From a virus, in the IMG/VR virus record IMGVR_UViG_3300021962_000426, positions 1 to 30,684 of that record: a stretch of 30,684 nucleotides of DNA. One strand, given 5' to 3'. The notes under the pieces are model-generated. The model saw nothing but the letters and a program-made list of their open reading frames with translations, was not told the origin of the DNA and did not search any database. Below are positions 7,926-13,861 of the stretch, piece after piece. The translations under genes and the position numbers were made by a program. The stretch's first letter is position 1; each line of letters begins with the position of its first letter.

Positions 7926-7986
7926 TCCTCATAACAATTTTTGGAACGAGTGTTATCAAGTAAATTCCAACTAAGGCTTCAATCAT
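7897..7986 (-). CDS. 29-residue hydrophobic micro-ORF overlapping the RNA polymerase start
   Basis: Reads MIEALVGIYLITLVPKIV then MRIANIETKTD. GAGG lies 6 bases before the ATG, and that ATG overlaps the stop of the preceding 45-residue ORF (ATGA). Its last 29 bases run through the first codons of the RNA polymerase in another frame. The N-terminal two thirds are hydrophobic, enough for a short membrane helix. It may be a real small protein, or mainly a leader whose translation delivers ribosomes to the TTG start of the polymerase. No homologue recognised. Confidence 0.5.
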   Translation of the reverse strand: MIEALVGIYLITLVPKIVMRIANIETKTD

Positions 7987-8120
7987 TTCATACCTCGACG
8001 CTGATACAAATAAATTGCAACAGCACCTAGTATGATAGCATCTATAGACAGTTTTGAGAACAAGAACAGAATTACAACGAGCAATGTGAAATGAATGATC
8101 TTGAGATCAATCGAATTCAT
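7983..8120 (-). CDS. 45-residue single-span membrane protein
   Basis: Read directly: MNSIDLKIIHFTLLVVILFL, then FSKLSIDAIILGAVAIYLYQ and RRGMK. Two short hydrophobic stretches (residues about 9-22 and 27-39) suggest one long or two short membrane helices with a basic cytoplasmic tail. A strong CAGGAGG lies 6-7 bases ahead of the ATG and the stop overlaps the next ATG (ATGA). It is the first gene after the terminator at 8136-8189, so it heads the RNA polymerase unit. Function unknown. Confidence 0.72.
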   Translation of the reverse strand: MNSIDLKIIHFTLLVVILFLFSKLSIDAIILGAVAIYLYQRRGMK

Positions 8121-8135
8121 GTCTAACCTCCTGAC

Positions 8136-8189
8136 AAAAAATAAACAAAGAAACCTCCGACACTACCCCTTTCGAGGTAATGCCGGAGG
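8136..8189 (-). terminator. Strong intrinsic terminator ahead of the RNA polymerase unit
   Basis: On the minus strand CCTCCGGCA (8189-8181) pairs with TGTCGGAGG (8162-8154), nine pairs with one G-U; the loop can add a further TACC/GGTA pairing. An 18-base U-rich run (8153-8136) follows, ending in six T. It starts 8 bases after the stop of the 98-residue gene. It separates the small-gene cluster from the RNA polymerase operon. Confidence 0.92.
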
Positions 8190-8196
8190 CGCTTTG

Positions 8197-8493
8197 CTAC
8201 AAGGTTATGCTCGTTTCATTCCTAACCGAATCAATTAATGCTTGTAGCTTTTTTGCTTTTTGTCTATCAATAAAGAACGGGATGAGCGACCCTTTGGTAT
8301 CAACAATACCTTGAACATATGTAGGATTTAGAAAAGACCCTTGTATCCGACCGATGTCTGTAACATGCAATGATAGAATATCAAAAGATCTAGCAGACAG
8401 CTTAAATATATTACTATTTAAAACTGTTCTGCTAAGATCGGGATACTCTTTACTGATACAGTACCAGCCTTCAATTACTATTGATAGCGTCAT
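8197..8493 (-). CDS. 98-residue protein of unknown function
   Basis: 98 residues, starting MTLSIVIEGWYCISKEYPDL, with a later FFIDRQKAKKLQALIDSVRN helix at the end. GGAAAGG precedes the ATG by 2-3 bases, and the gene overlaps the end of the upstream membrane protein gene by 23 bases. The last gene before the terminator at 8136-8189. No signal peptide, membrane span or recognised motif; apparently a small soluble protein. Confidence 0.7.
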   Translation of the reverse strand: MTLSIVIEGWYCISKEYPDLSRTVLNSNIFKLSARSFDILSLHVTDIGRIQGSFLNPTYVQGIVDTKGSLIPFFIDRQKAKKLQALIDSVRNETSITL

Positions 8494-8695
8494 TGCCTTT
8501 CCTTACTTTGAACCATTTTAGAATGGCTCCAAGAATAAAGGCAATTGCTGTGTAAGTATAAACAGTCATCAATACAGATGCTGTTATAATTACCATTCCA
8601 AAGAACACAGGTGCGCTAAGGAATGCCAACAGGGAGCCGATAACAAGAGTAATACCGGCAAACTTAAGACCAGAAGAAAGAATTGAAGAAAACAT
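8471..8695 (-). CDS. 74-residue membrane protein, two or three spans
   Basis: Residues about 10-30 (LKFAGITLVIGSLLAFLSAP) and 31-60 (VFFGMVIITASVL, TAIAFILGAILKW) are hydrophobic, followed by a basic polar tail (FKVRKGND). AAAGGTC lies 5 bases before the ATG. Located in the cluster of tiny genes between lysis and RNA polymerase. Its size and topology would suit an antiholin, a superinfection exclusion factor or another membrane effector, but nothing in the sequence decides between them. Confidence 0.72.
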   Translation of the reverse strand: MFSSILSSGLKFAGITLVIGSLLAFLSAPVFFGMVIITASVLMTVYTYTAIAFILGAILKWFKVRKGNDAINSN

Positions 8696-8706
8696 TTTTA
8701 GACCTT

Positions 8707-8955
8707 TCAGTTGATTGAAACAACAATGTAATTAAATTCAGGGTGCTTAAACACGTTAAACTTCTCAGATAGTGCTCGAATGATTCGATCACGATCTTCA
8801 TCGTTAATGTCAAGCTTCTTAAAGTTAATTACTGCAACATCTTCTTTTGATATTGCAACTTTAGTGATTATACTTACAACCTTTGCTTCAGGTGTCTTGC
8901 TTAACCGAGACACATAATGCAGTGCAGTAGTATAAATCTTTTCTTTGATACTCAT
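8707..8955 (-). CDS. 82-residue protein of unknown function
   Basis: The open frame begins at 8985, but AAAGGAG sits 5 bases ahead of the internal ATG at 8955 (MSIKEKIYTTALHYVSRLSK), which I take as the start. The protein looks like helix followed by beta strands (AKVVSIITKVA, VAVINFKKLDI, FNYIVVSIN) with a charged helix DEDRDRIIRALSEKF between them. No family recognised. Confidence 0.72.
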   Translation of the reverse strand: MSIKEKIYTTALHYVSRLSKTPEAKVVSIITKVAISKEDVAVINFKKLDINDEDRDRIIRALSEKFNVFKHPEFNYIVVSIN

Positions 8956-8965
8956 GATATCTCCT

Positions 8966-9088
8966 TTATTTGCAGACGTTTTCAAAGACCAACATTCCAG
9001 TTACAAATCCCAATCCATACAAGCAAGTCCAAAGAACAAGCGTGTCACCAAAGTCAGGATCTGTCAATTTTTCAACAAGCGCTTTCAT
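8966..9088 (-). CDS. 40-residue small membrane protein
   Basis: Read directly: MKALVEKLTDPDFGDTLVLW, then TCLYGLGFVTGMLVFENVCK. GAAAGGAAA lies 5-6 bases before the ATG. Its stop is 10 bases before the next start, and the next gene's AGGAG follows the stop at once. A hydrophobic stretch from about residue 16 to 36 could span the membrane. It fills what would otherwise be a 145-base gap. Function unknown. Confidence 0.7.
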   Translation of the reverse strand: MKALVEKLTDPDFGDTLVLWTCLYGLGFVTGMLVFENVCK

Positions 9089-9100
9089 TTAAATTTCCTT

Positions 9101-9403
9101 TCAAGAAACAAGAACAAGACCATTTTTACGATTGAAGTTTGCAGCATCAAATTCTTCTTTCTTGTTGCGAAAGAATGTTTTGACTTTAAGCAAACCTGTT
9201 GTTACCTTATCTGCTACAGACTCAATGTGATCGCTAATAAGCAAAGTGCTATAAGTAGACACAATAAGAGCTGTTACAGACGAAATAGCAACGTCAATCC
9301 CAAGACCCAACATGATTGCAAGCATGCTAAGACTAATGATATAGCCATAGATGAATGCAATGAAGCACACAAGACTCAGATACACAAAACGATGCGAAGA
9401 CAT
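9101..9403 (-). CDS. 100-residue two-span membrane protein
   Basis: The frame is open from 9454, but the first 17 codons lie in a 33-bp element that recurs at 10113-10145 in a different coding context, and AAAGGAAA precedes the internal ATG at 9403. With that start it reads MSSHRFVYLSLVCFIAFIYG and on. Hydrophobic residues about 6-30 and 32-58 form two membrane helices, followed by a basic amphipathic C-terminus (LKVKTFFRNKKEEF). Part of the small membrane protein cluster following lysis genes. A role in lysis control or exclusion is possible but unproven. Confidence 0.72.
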   Translation of the reverse strand: MSSHRFVYLSLVCFIAFIYGYIISLSMLAIMLGLGIDVAISSVTALIVSTYSTLLISDHIESVADKVTTGLLKVKTFFRNKKEEFDAANFNRKNGLVLVS

Positions 9404-9434
9404 GATTTTTCCTTTCAGGTTAAGAGACTTTTGT

Positions 9435-9467
9435 CTATCATATAAGATACTCATTTTTCCGCAAAAT
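9435..9467 (-). repeat. 33-bp promoter-like repeat, copy A
   Basis: 32 of 33 positions equal 10113-10145. On the minus strand it holds TTGCGG, a 16-base spacer and TATGAT, close to a host sigma-70 -35/-10 pair. It sits across the stop of the 70-residue gene, about 30 bases ahead of the membrane protein gene starting at 9403. Repeat seen directly; promoter function inferred. Confidence 0.6.
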
Positions 9468-9663
9468 CTTCGATACCGAAACTAAGTTGTTTTCTAAGAA
9501 CTGCAATCCTATCCTCGTAGTACTCGACCATCTTCTGAGAATATCTTGCATCAGCTTGCCACCGAAGTAAATTTCTTTTAGATTCCTCAATAGAGACTTG
9601 TGCAATTACTTCAGCACTAGGCTTACGAAAAGGCTTCATCAAAAGCTCAATAAAATCTTTCAT
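9451..9663 (-). CDS. 70-residue coiled-coil conserved phage protein
   Basis: 70 residues. After a short N-terminus (MKDFIELLMKPFRKPSAEVI) almost the entire chain is one charged helix (QVSIEESKRNLLRWQADARY, SQKMVEYYEDRIAVLRKQL). Short phage proteins with the same KPSAEVIAQ, ESKRNLL and KMVEYYEDRIAxL pattern are widespread and uncharacterised. GTGGAG lies 6 bases before the ATG. The stop (TGA) falls inside copy A of the 33-bp repeat. Confidence 0.78.
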   Translation of the reverse strand: MKDFIELLMKPFRKPSAEVIAQVSIEESKRNLLRWQADARYSQKMVEYYEDRIAVLRKQLSFGIEDFAEK

Positions 9664-9664
9664 G

Positions 9665-9805
9665 TTAAAGCTCCACAGGTTGAATACGCATTAGTCTACA
9701 ATAGGCCTTATAGGTACAAGACGAAGCTCGATACCTACGTGAACCAAATATTGCATCTACACCAAACACTTTTATAAACAATTCTTCAGTTTCTTTTGAA
9801 AACAT
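9665..9805 (-). CDS. 46-residue basic protein
   Basis: Read directly: MFSKETEELFIKVFGVDAIF, then GSRRYRASSCTYKAYCRLMR and IQPVEL. AAGGAG lies 6 bases before the ATG, which shares a base with the previous stop (TAATG); its TAA ends just ahead of the next start. Both junctions support a true gene. Two cysteines and a run of arginines are notable. No family recognised. Confidence 0.72.
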   Translation of the reverse strand: MFSKETEELFIKVFGVDAIFGSRRYRASSCTYKAYCRLMRIQPVEL

Positions 9806-10071
9806 TATTTGCTCCTTGCAGCAGGTTTATGATATTGAATTTGTCCAGTGGCAGTAACAGGCAATATCTTATTATCTCTAATAACATATTGTTGTTTATG
9901 ATACTCGACTTTTCCAGTTGGTGTGACTTCTACAATACGACCATCTTTCACCTCTAAATGATTCTTATGATACTCTCGTTGACCCAGTGTGTTGACTGGA
10001 TAAATTTCAGTTGCATAAGAAGTAGACGACAAAGCTACTAAAACAGCAGCTAAGGCTTTTACAAAAGACAT
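9805..10071 (-). CDS. Exported protein with three 23-residue tandem repeats
   Basis: The open frame starts at 10119, but TTAAAGGAG lies before the internal ATG at 10071. The product then has 88 residues and a textbook signal peptide (MSFVKALAAVLVALSSTSYA, cleavage after the second A of SYA). The mature part is built of repeats of about 23 residues: each has V-x-x-x-G, then YHK, then a V/I-K/R-D pair (LGQREYHKNHLEVKDGR, TGKVEYHKQQYVIRDNK, TGQIQYHK). It should end up in the periplasm or outside. It follows the endolysin but lacks the lipobox or coiled coil of a spanin. Downstream of copy B of the 33-bp repeat, probably its promoter. Confidence 0.8.
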   Translation of the reverse strand: MSFVKALAAVLVALSSTSYATEIYPVNTLGQREYHKNHLEVKDGRIVEVTPTGKVEYHKQQYVIRDNKILPVTATGQIQYHKPAARSK

Positions 10072-10112
10072 TTCAATCTCCTTTAAGTTAAACAAATTAA
10101 TAGCTTTGGATG

Positions 10113-10145
10113 CTATCATATAAGATACTCATTTTACCGCAAAAT
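10113..10145 (-). repeat. 33-bp promoter-like repeat, copy B
   Basis: One mismatch to 9435-9467. It lies immediately after the terminator hairpin at 10147-10169 and about 40 bases before the exported repeat-protein gene. TTGCGG and TATGAT are 16 bases apart on the minus strand. The ATG inside this copy leads only to an 11-codon frame, which argues that the element is conserved as DNA or RNA and not for its protein. Confidence 0.62.
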
Positions 10146-10169
10146 TTATCCCCACATGACGTGGGGATA
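10141..10169 (-). terminator. Intrinsic terminator after the endolysin
   Basis: A 9-bp perfect stem (TATCCCCAC / GTGGGGATA) with loop GTCAT at 10147-10169, followed on the minus strand by AATTTT. It starts 5 bases after the endolysin stop codon and closes the lysis unit; the short U run suggests only partial termination. On the plus strand the hairpin is also symmetric but nothing is transcribed there. Confidence 0.8.
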
Positions 10170-10174
10170 TTGTA

Positions 10175-10501
10175 TTATGCTCTTCGCTCGAAGTGAGGCT
10201 TATCTTTAAAGGATTTCCAGTTACCGCCCCAAGAGTTTAAAGGGTTCAAAGATTCCCAAAAACTTCCTAGTTCGTCTGGATACCAAATTTTGCCATCTTT
10301 AAAGAAGTGCAAGTCTGCTGCACATTTCTTTAAATGATTGCTATTCATAGTTTTAGATCTGCCTGTGCTGACATAAAGCTTCTGTTGTTCAATAGTTCTT
10401 TCAACTTCACCAATTCTAACCTCATAGCCAAGGGTGAAAGCTCTATTTAGCAACTGTACGAGATCTCTAGAGAATGCCTGTTGGTGTTCACCTAAAGTCA
10501 T
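10175..10501 (-). CDS. Endolysin, M15-type L-Ala-D-Glu peptidase
   Basis: 108 residues. The M15 zinc peptidase motifs are visible: NSNHLKKCAADLHFF with H56 and D63, and FKDKPHFE with catalytic D100 and ligand H103 (the D-x-x-H spacing of the T5 endolysin). The usual G in SxHxxGxAxD is K59 here, as in many short phage M15 proteins. The enzyme cuts the L-Ala-D-Glu (or a similar) bond of peptidoglycan cross-links. No signal peptide, so it needs the holin. Its ATG overlaps the holin stop (ATGA), and a terminator follows. The length is at the small end for the family but the domain is complete. Confidence 0.9.
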   Translation of the reverse strand: MTLGEHQQAFSRDLVQLLNRAFTLGYEVRIGEVERTIEQQKLYVSTGRSKTMNSNHLKKCAADLHFFKDGKIWYPDELGSFWESLNPLNSWGGNWKSFKDKPHFERRA

Positions 10502-11001
10502 TGCTTACCCCTTTCAGACATATCTTTCCATTTCTCAACAGTTCTTCCTACAAAGTATGCTGAGAAAGCCATCATAAGCATTTGACCTAAAAGCTCAACA
10601 TAGGCTTGAGTCACTGTAAAGCCAAAACCACTAGACACAGAAAGGACTGTATAAGCTCCAAGCAAATACAAAAGGATCATTGGTCTAACATTTTTAGAAA
10701 GCCATGAATCAGAAAGCATGTCAGCTTCCCATCTGTTTGTCACAGCAACTTGAGCAGCTTTTTCTGCTTCTAAATCAATCTCGGCTTTCCTAACAGAAAT
10801 TTCAGAAAGAAATTGTTCGTGTTCAAATTCAAGCTGTTTCAACCTTAAAAGACCAGCTTCTGTCTTGGCAGTGTCTTCAATAGACACACCAAGTTTATCT
10901 TCAATAACTTGTTTACCTTTTGCTTGGATTGCTCCAGCTAAAAGATTCAAACCATTGGATGCCAGTGTTGTTAACACTGGCGCTAATATAGCAGGTAACA
11001 T
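10498..11001 (-). CDS. Holin, 3-TM gene-transfer-release type (PF11351-like)
   Basis: 167 residues. N-terminal hydrophobic segment (MLPAILAPVLTTLASNGLNL), then a long charged helix (KQLEFEHEQFLSEISVRKAE), the family signature VTNRWEADMLSDSWLSKNVR, and two membrane spans (PMILLYLLGAYTVLSV and ELLGQMLMMAFSAYFVG) with a charged tail. This is the layout of the three-TM holin family named for gene transfer agent release. It would permeabilise the inner membrane and release the endolysin encoded right after it. TTGGAG lies 8 bases upstream. The 110 bases before it are AT-rich and begin with copy 2 of the 18-bp repeat, so lysis genes may have their own promoter. Confidence 0.87.
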   Translation of the reverse strand: MLPAILAPVLTTLASNGLNLLAGAIQAKGKQVIEDKLGVSIEDTAKTEAGLLRLKQLEFEHEQFLSEISVRKAEIDLEAEKAAQVAVTNRWEADMLSDSWLSKNVRPMILLYLLGAYTVLSVSSGFGFTVTQAYVELLGQMLMMAFSAYFVGRTVEKWKDMSERGKQ

Positions 11002-11108
11002 TCGATTACTCCAATTTTCGATATTAATATAATTCTATATTTTAAGAATTTTATGTTTCTATAACAACTAATCTATGATAAAATTTCAATTTGGAGGGGA
11101 ACGTCTTT

Positions 11109-11126
11109 GGGTTAATTTAACGGGTT
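11109..11126 (-). promoter_or_regulatory. 18-bp repeat copy 2, upstream of the lysis genes
   Basis: AACCCGTTAAATTAACCC on the minus strand, identical to 4558-4541. It encodes the last residues of the 223-residue tail gene and leads into a 110-base AT-rich leader of the holin gene. About 25 bases further both copies share AAATT and TTTATCA at nearly the same distance. Contains the inverted repeat GTTAA/TTAAC. Candidate promoter or operator. Confidence 0.5.
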
Positions 11127-11783
11127 CGCCTCAAGCAACCATTTTGGAGTTGTTCCAGTTATTTTCTCGTAACGTTTTAATGCCACATTCCAAACAACAT
11201 CCCAGTCTGAAAAAGCGCCTTGCTCGTCATAAGTGTAAGTTTTGAATCTAAGAGTTTCTTTAGTATTCGAATTATAAGTAAAAGAATAAAAAGTAGAATA
11301 AGATCCTTTTGGCAAAGACTTACCAGCCCAAGCTTCTACCGCTTCATGATCTGCATTCATAAAATACAAATCTTTTATGTAAGAAAAGTCGGTATCACCT
11401 GGCTGACCGTATACATTAATCAGTTCGCCTAGTGCAATTGGGTAACTGTTTTGTGGGTAATCAATATCTGGATGGTCTAACAAAATATTGTAAACTTTAT
11501 CATATATCCATTTGTTCTGCATAAAGAATTTACGACCAACTGCAATCATTAAAGGATCTTTATTTGCATAAAAAGGCTTTTTCCTAAATACAATTGATGT
11601 TATATAATCATTATAGATCGGATTAAATTGATGAGAACTAATAGAGCGCCATAACGAAGGCTCTATATAAGTGTGATCTTTAAAATGTGTTCTAAGGAAT
11701 TCAACCTTTTCATTAAACTCTAGAGTACCAATTTCAAATGCAACTCTAGGGTTTGATCCTTCTGATTCCATCATTTCAATCAT
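11112..11783 (-). CDS. Tail-region protein of unknown function
   Basis: 223 residues, last gene of the tail-tip operon. Starts MIEMMESEGSNPRVAFEIGT with the ATG overlapping the previous stop (ATGA) and AGAGG 9 bases ahead. Rich in aromatic residues (FFMQNKWIYDKVYNILLDHP, TFYSFTYNS, FKTYTYDEQG), apparently globular alpha/beta and without membrane spans. Its position after the fibre candidate and before holin suggests a tail fibre chaperone or a tip accessory protein; no motif settles this. Its last five codons lie in the 18-bp repeat. Confidence 0.72.
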   Translation of the reverse strand: MIEMMESEGSNPRVAFEIGTLEFNEKVEFLRTHFKDHTYIEPSLWRSISSHQFNPIYNDYITSIVFRKKPFYANKDPLMIAVGRKFFMQNKWIYDKVYNILLDHPDIDYPQNSYPIALGELINVYGQPGDTDFSYIKDLYFMNADHEAVEAWAGKSLPKGSYSTFYSFTYNSNTKETLRFKTYTYDEQGAFSDWDVVWNVALKRYEKITGTTPKWLLEANPLN

Positions 11784-11998
11784 GATATAAGACCTCTATC
11801 TTTCAGATAATCATACACGACTTTATCATAGTTATCAGATGTTTTAACAACAATTGTGTCAACTATTCTTTGAGTCATGCCTCTTTGATTTTCATTATCC
11901 CAGTATGTTCGATATGCTGTAAAATAAATTTTTACCATATCATTTGGTAAATTTTCAATACGGTCGATTGTAAACGGCTTAATCATAATATGAAGCAT
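11780..11998 (-). CDS. Small tail-region protein
   Basis: 72 residues from the ATG at 11998, or 68 from the ATG at 11986 (MIKPFTIDRIENLPNDMVKI). The later start has GGAG 12 bases away, the first has it directly adjacent, so neither is ideal and coupling to the upstream gene is likely (the gene overlaps its end). A beta-rich small protein (MVKIYFTAYRTYW, IVDTIVVKTSDNYDKVVYDY). Likely a minor tail-tip or fibre attachment component by position only. Confidence 0.68.
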   Translation of the reverse strand: MLHIMIKPFTIDRIENLPNDMVKIYFTAYRTYWDNENQRGMTQRIVDTIVVKTSDNYDKVVYDYLKDRGLIS

Positions 11999-13580
11999 CT
12001 CCGATAATAACGGCGTTGTTTATAAGATTAATTGTTTCATTACTATAAGGCCACGAACCTCCAGTAGAGCCGCCTCCGCCAGTATCAATGCCAATAAAAG
12101 AGCTGTCTTTTTCATATTTCCAGTTGCAACCAAAAGTATGAGGAATCCAGCCAGCTTGCATCTTTTTGACATAGCCTGGAGCAATTCTAAGATTAAATGG
12201 AGTGCTTTGTAATGTACCTATTTGTGTAGTTGAAGATGCAGCTCCGTATACAGGTGTTATTCCAGTCCACCCAGACCAGTTAGTACCATCGTCTATAAAA
12301 TCAATTGATCTGTTATTTTCATAACAACGAATCTCAAACTTAATGTCTGCAGGTCCTGTTGTATTATTATAATTCTTGTAACCTTCGTATCTGTAAGTAA
12401 CAGTTCTATTTGGCGCAGAACCTTGTACTGTTACATACAATGCAATAGCTCTTCTATCACCACCGCCAAACATTACTTTAAAGTAGGAAGGATTAACAGC
12501 ACTTACAATATAAGTTGCTGAGCCATTGCCTGAGCCAAAGGTAACATATCCGTTTGTAGAAATATTGATTACATTCGTAGATATGGCTGCTGTGTTATCA
12601 TTGTTACCACACCAAATTGCAAATGGCGTAGCTAAAGACCAATAACCATCGTCAGAAGTTCCAAAGAACGTACTCCCATTTTCAACAGGTGTATATGTTG
12701 TATAATTATTTGTGTAGCCTGTGAATTGCTCTGAGCAGCCATTGTCATCACAGTATGTTTGGTAATTTGCAGTCTGAGTTAAACCTAATATACTTGAGCT
12801 ATGAGTAGTAACTTCTATTGGGCCAATCTGGTCATAGCCGATTCTAATTCCACCGCGATAAAAGCACCAATACCATGACCACCACTGATAATCTCTTCCA
12901 AAGCCAATACAGCCACCATATGCATCCACACCGTCACAGTCGTCTTCACTTTGATAAGAAAAGGATTCTCGTTCTGACTGAGCCAAACTTGCGAAGAAAT
13001 ACATTGGCTTTACAGCAGCAGCTCCAATAATAGGATAGCTATTAAACGCATTTGCGTCTGGTTGAAAGACACCACTTCTTGAATCAATGCTAGCTTCGCA
13101 GTATTTTGCTGACAAAACATAATTAGAGGTAGCCTTTGGAACGCTAGGATGATTTACAGTTGATGCTCCAAATGCAACTAATGGGCGCAGTCGGCTGTCA
13201 AATGACTTAGTACCATCCTCATTGTAAACAATCATTCCATAGGCTTCAGTTGCATCAACACCTCTTGGATCTGCAAATATGTATAACTCAGGTACTGTAG
13301 TAGATGTTCCAGATCTTACTACTTCAATATCCCACGTATTTGCATCAATTTGCGTGATTTGAGTTACCCCGTAAAAATCAGACGTAGGCATTGTAAAGAA
13401 CGGCATAGGAGCTGTTTTAACAGTAGCTCTATAACGCCACTTACGAATACCACCAAAATAATCACTGGATAAATCTACAGCAAATGGTGTAGTAAGTTTT
13501 TGAATAAAGTGTAAATTTCTAGTATCACTAGAGACTAACACTTGGTTGTTGTTGTTTGTTGCTAAAAATCCGTAGCTCAT
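11979..13580 (-). CDS. Tail fibre / adhesin candidate
   Basis: 533 residues. The N-terminus MSYGFLATNNNNQVLVSSDT resembles proteins that attach to siphovirus tail tips (MSYGL...NxxNQxxxxSD). Residues about 300-440 (TPFAIWCGN, INISTNGYVTFGSG, FKVMFGGGDRR, GSAPNRTVTYRYEGYKN, KFEIRCYENN, IDFID) form a beta-sandwich module common in tail proteins of marine and other phages. Residues about 210-250 are very rich in Cys, Trp and Tyr (DDCDGVDAYGGCIGFGRD, YQWWSWYWCFYRGG), unusual for a virion protein and perhaps the receptor-facing part. A Gly-rich linker (TGGGGSTGGS) is near the end. Overlaps the previous gene by ATGA. Receptor binding is inference. Confidence 0.8.
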   Translation of the reverse strand: MSYGFLATNNNNQVLVSSDTRNLHFIQKLTTPFAVDLSSDYFGGIRKWRYRATVKTAPMPFFTMPTSDFYGVTQITQIDANTWDIEVVRSGTSTTVPELYIFADPRGVDATEAYGMIVYNEDGTKSFDSRLRPLVAFGASTVNHPSVPKATSNYVLSAKYCEASIDSRSGVFQPDANAFNSYPIIGAAAVKPMYFFASLAQSERESFSYQSEDDCDGVDAYGGCIGFGRDYQWWSWYWCFYRGGIRIGYDQIGPIEVTTHSSSILGLTQTANYQTYCDDNGCSEQFTGYTNNYTTYTPVENGSTFFGTSDDGYWSLATPFAIWCGNNDNTAAISTNVINISTNGYVTFGSGNGSATYIVSAVNPSYFKVMFGGGDRRAIALYVTVQGSAPNRTVTYRYEGYKNYNNTTGPADIKFEIRCYENNRSIDFIDDGTNWSGWTGITPVYGAASSTTQIGTLQSTPFNLRIAPGYVKKMQAGWIPHTFGCNWKYEKDSSFIGIDTGGGGSTGGSWPYSNETINLINNAVIIGDASYYD

Positions 13581-13861
13581 CTCATTAACACCAGTATCAA
13601 TGCATCTACATTACCACCGGATACAGTTATTGTGTAATTGTTTCGTGTGATATCAAATGCAATTGCCTTTCTATCGCTTGGTGGGGCATTTACGAATATT
13701 TGTGAAGTAATTACTTCTCTTCCAGAAATGATCAAATAGTCTTTTGAAACAGTACTGTCACGAGAAACCAAGAAGAAATCTACTTGATTCCAAGTGACAG
13801 TATCCGAGTCATATGTCACATTTCCAGAAGCATCATATAGTCTGATGCCTTGTGTTGACAC
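13577..13861 (-). CDS. Small tail-tip protein, GTG start
   Basis: 94 residues. The start codon is GTG at 13861, directly after the TAA of the gpJ-like gene, with AGGAG 8 bases ahead. The beginning STQGIRLYDASGNVTYDSDT resembles small proteins encoded right after gpJ in many siphoviruses; the rest is beta-rich (FFLVSRDST, YTITVSGGNVDALILVLMR). Likely a small beta-domain bound to the tip or to the fibre encoded next, with which it overlaps by 4 bases. Confidence 0.78.
   Translation of the reverse strand: MSTQGIRLYDASGNVTYDSDTVTWNQVDFFLVSRDSTVSKDYLIISGREVITSQIFVNAPPSDRKAIAFDITRNNYTITVSGGNVDALILVLMR

Noticed and set aside
8945-9445. 166-codon plus-strand ORF over the small-gene cluster
   Set aside because: It runs antisense to two or three minus-strand genes with good ribosome sites; composition (Lys, Cys, His rich) is random-looking and no ribosome site fits.
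9404-9454. Upstream start at 9454 for the two-span membrane protein
   Set aside because: The first codons belong to the 33-bp repeat whose other copy does not code in this frame, and the internal ATG at 9403 has a proper AAAGGAAA.
9451-10071. Spanin (Rz/Rz1) genes after the endolysin
   Set aside because: No lipobox protein nested in a second frame and no N-terminally anchored coiled-coil protein is visible; the signal-peptide protein has repeats instead, and the coiled-coil protein lacks a membrane anchor.
10072-10119. Upstream start at 10119 for the exported repeat protein
   Set aside because: It would put 16 extra residues before a perfect signal peptide, and AAAGGAG sits correctly ahead of the ATG at 10071.
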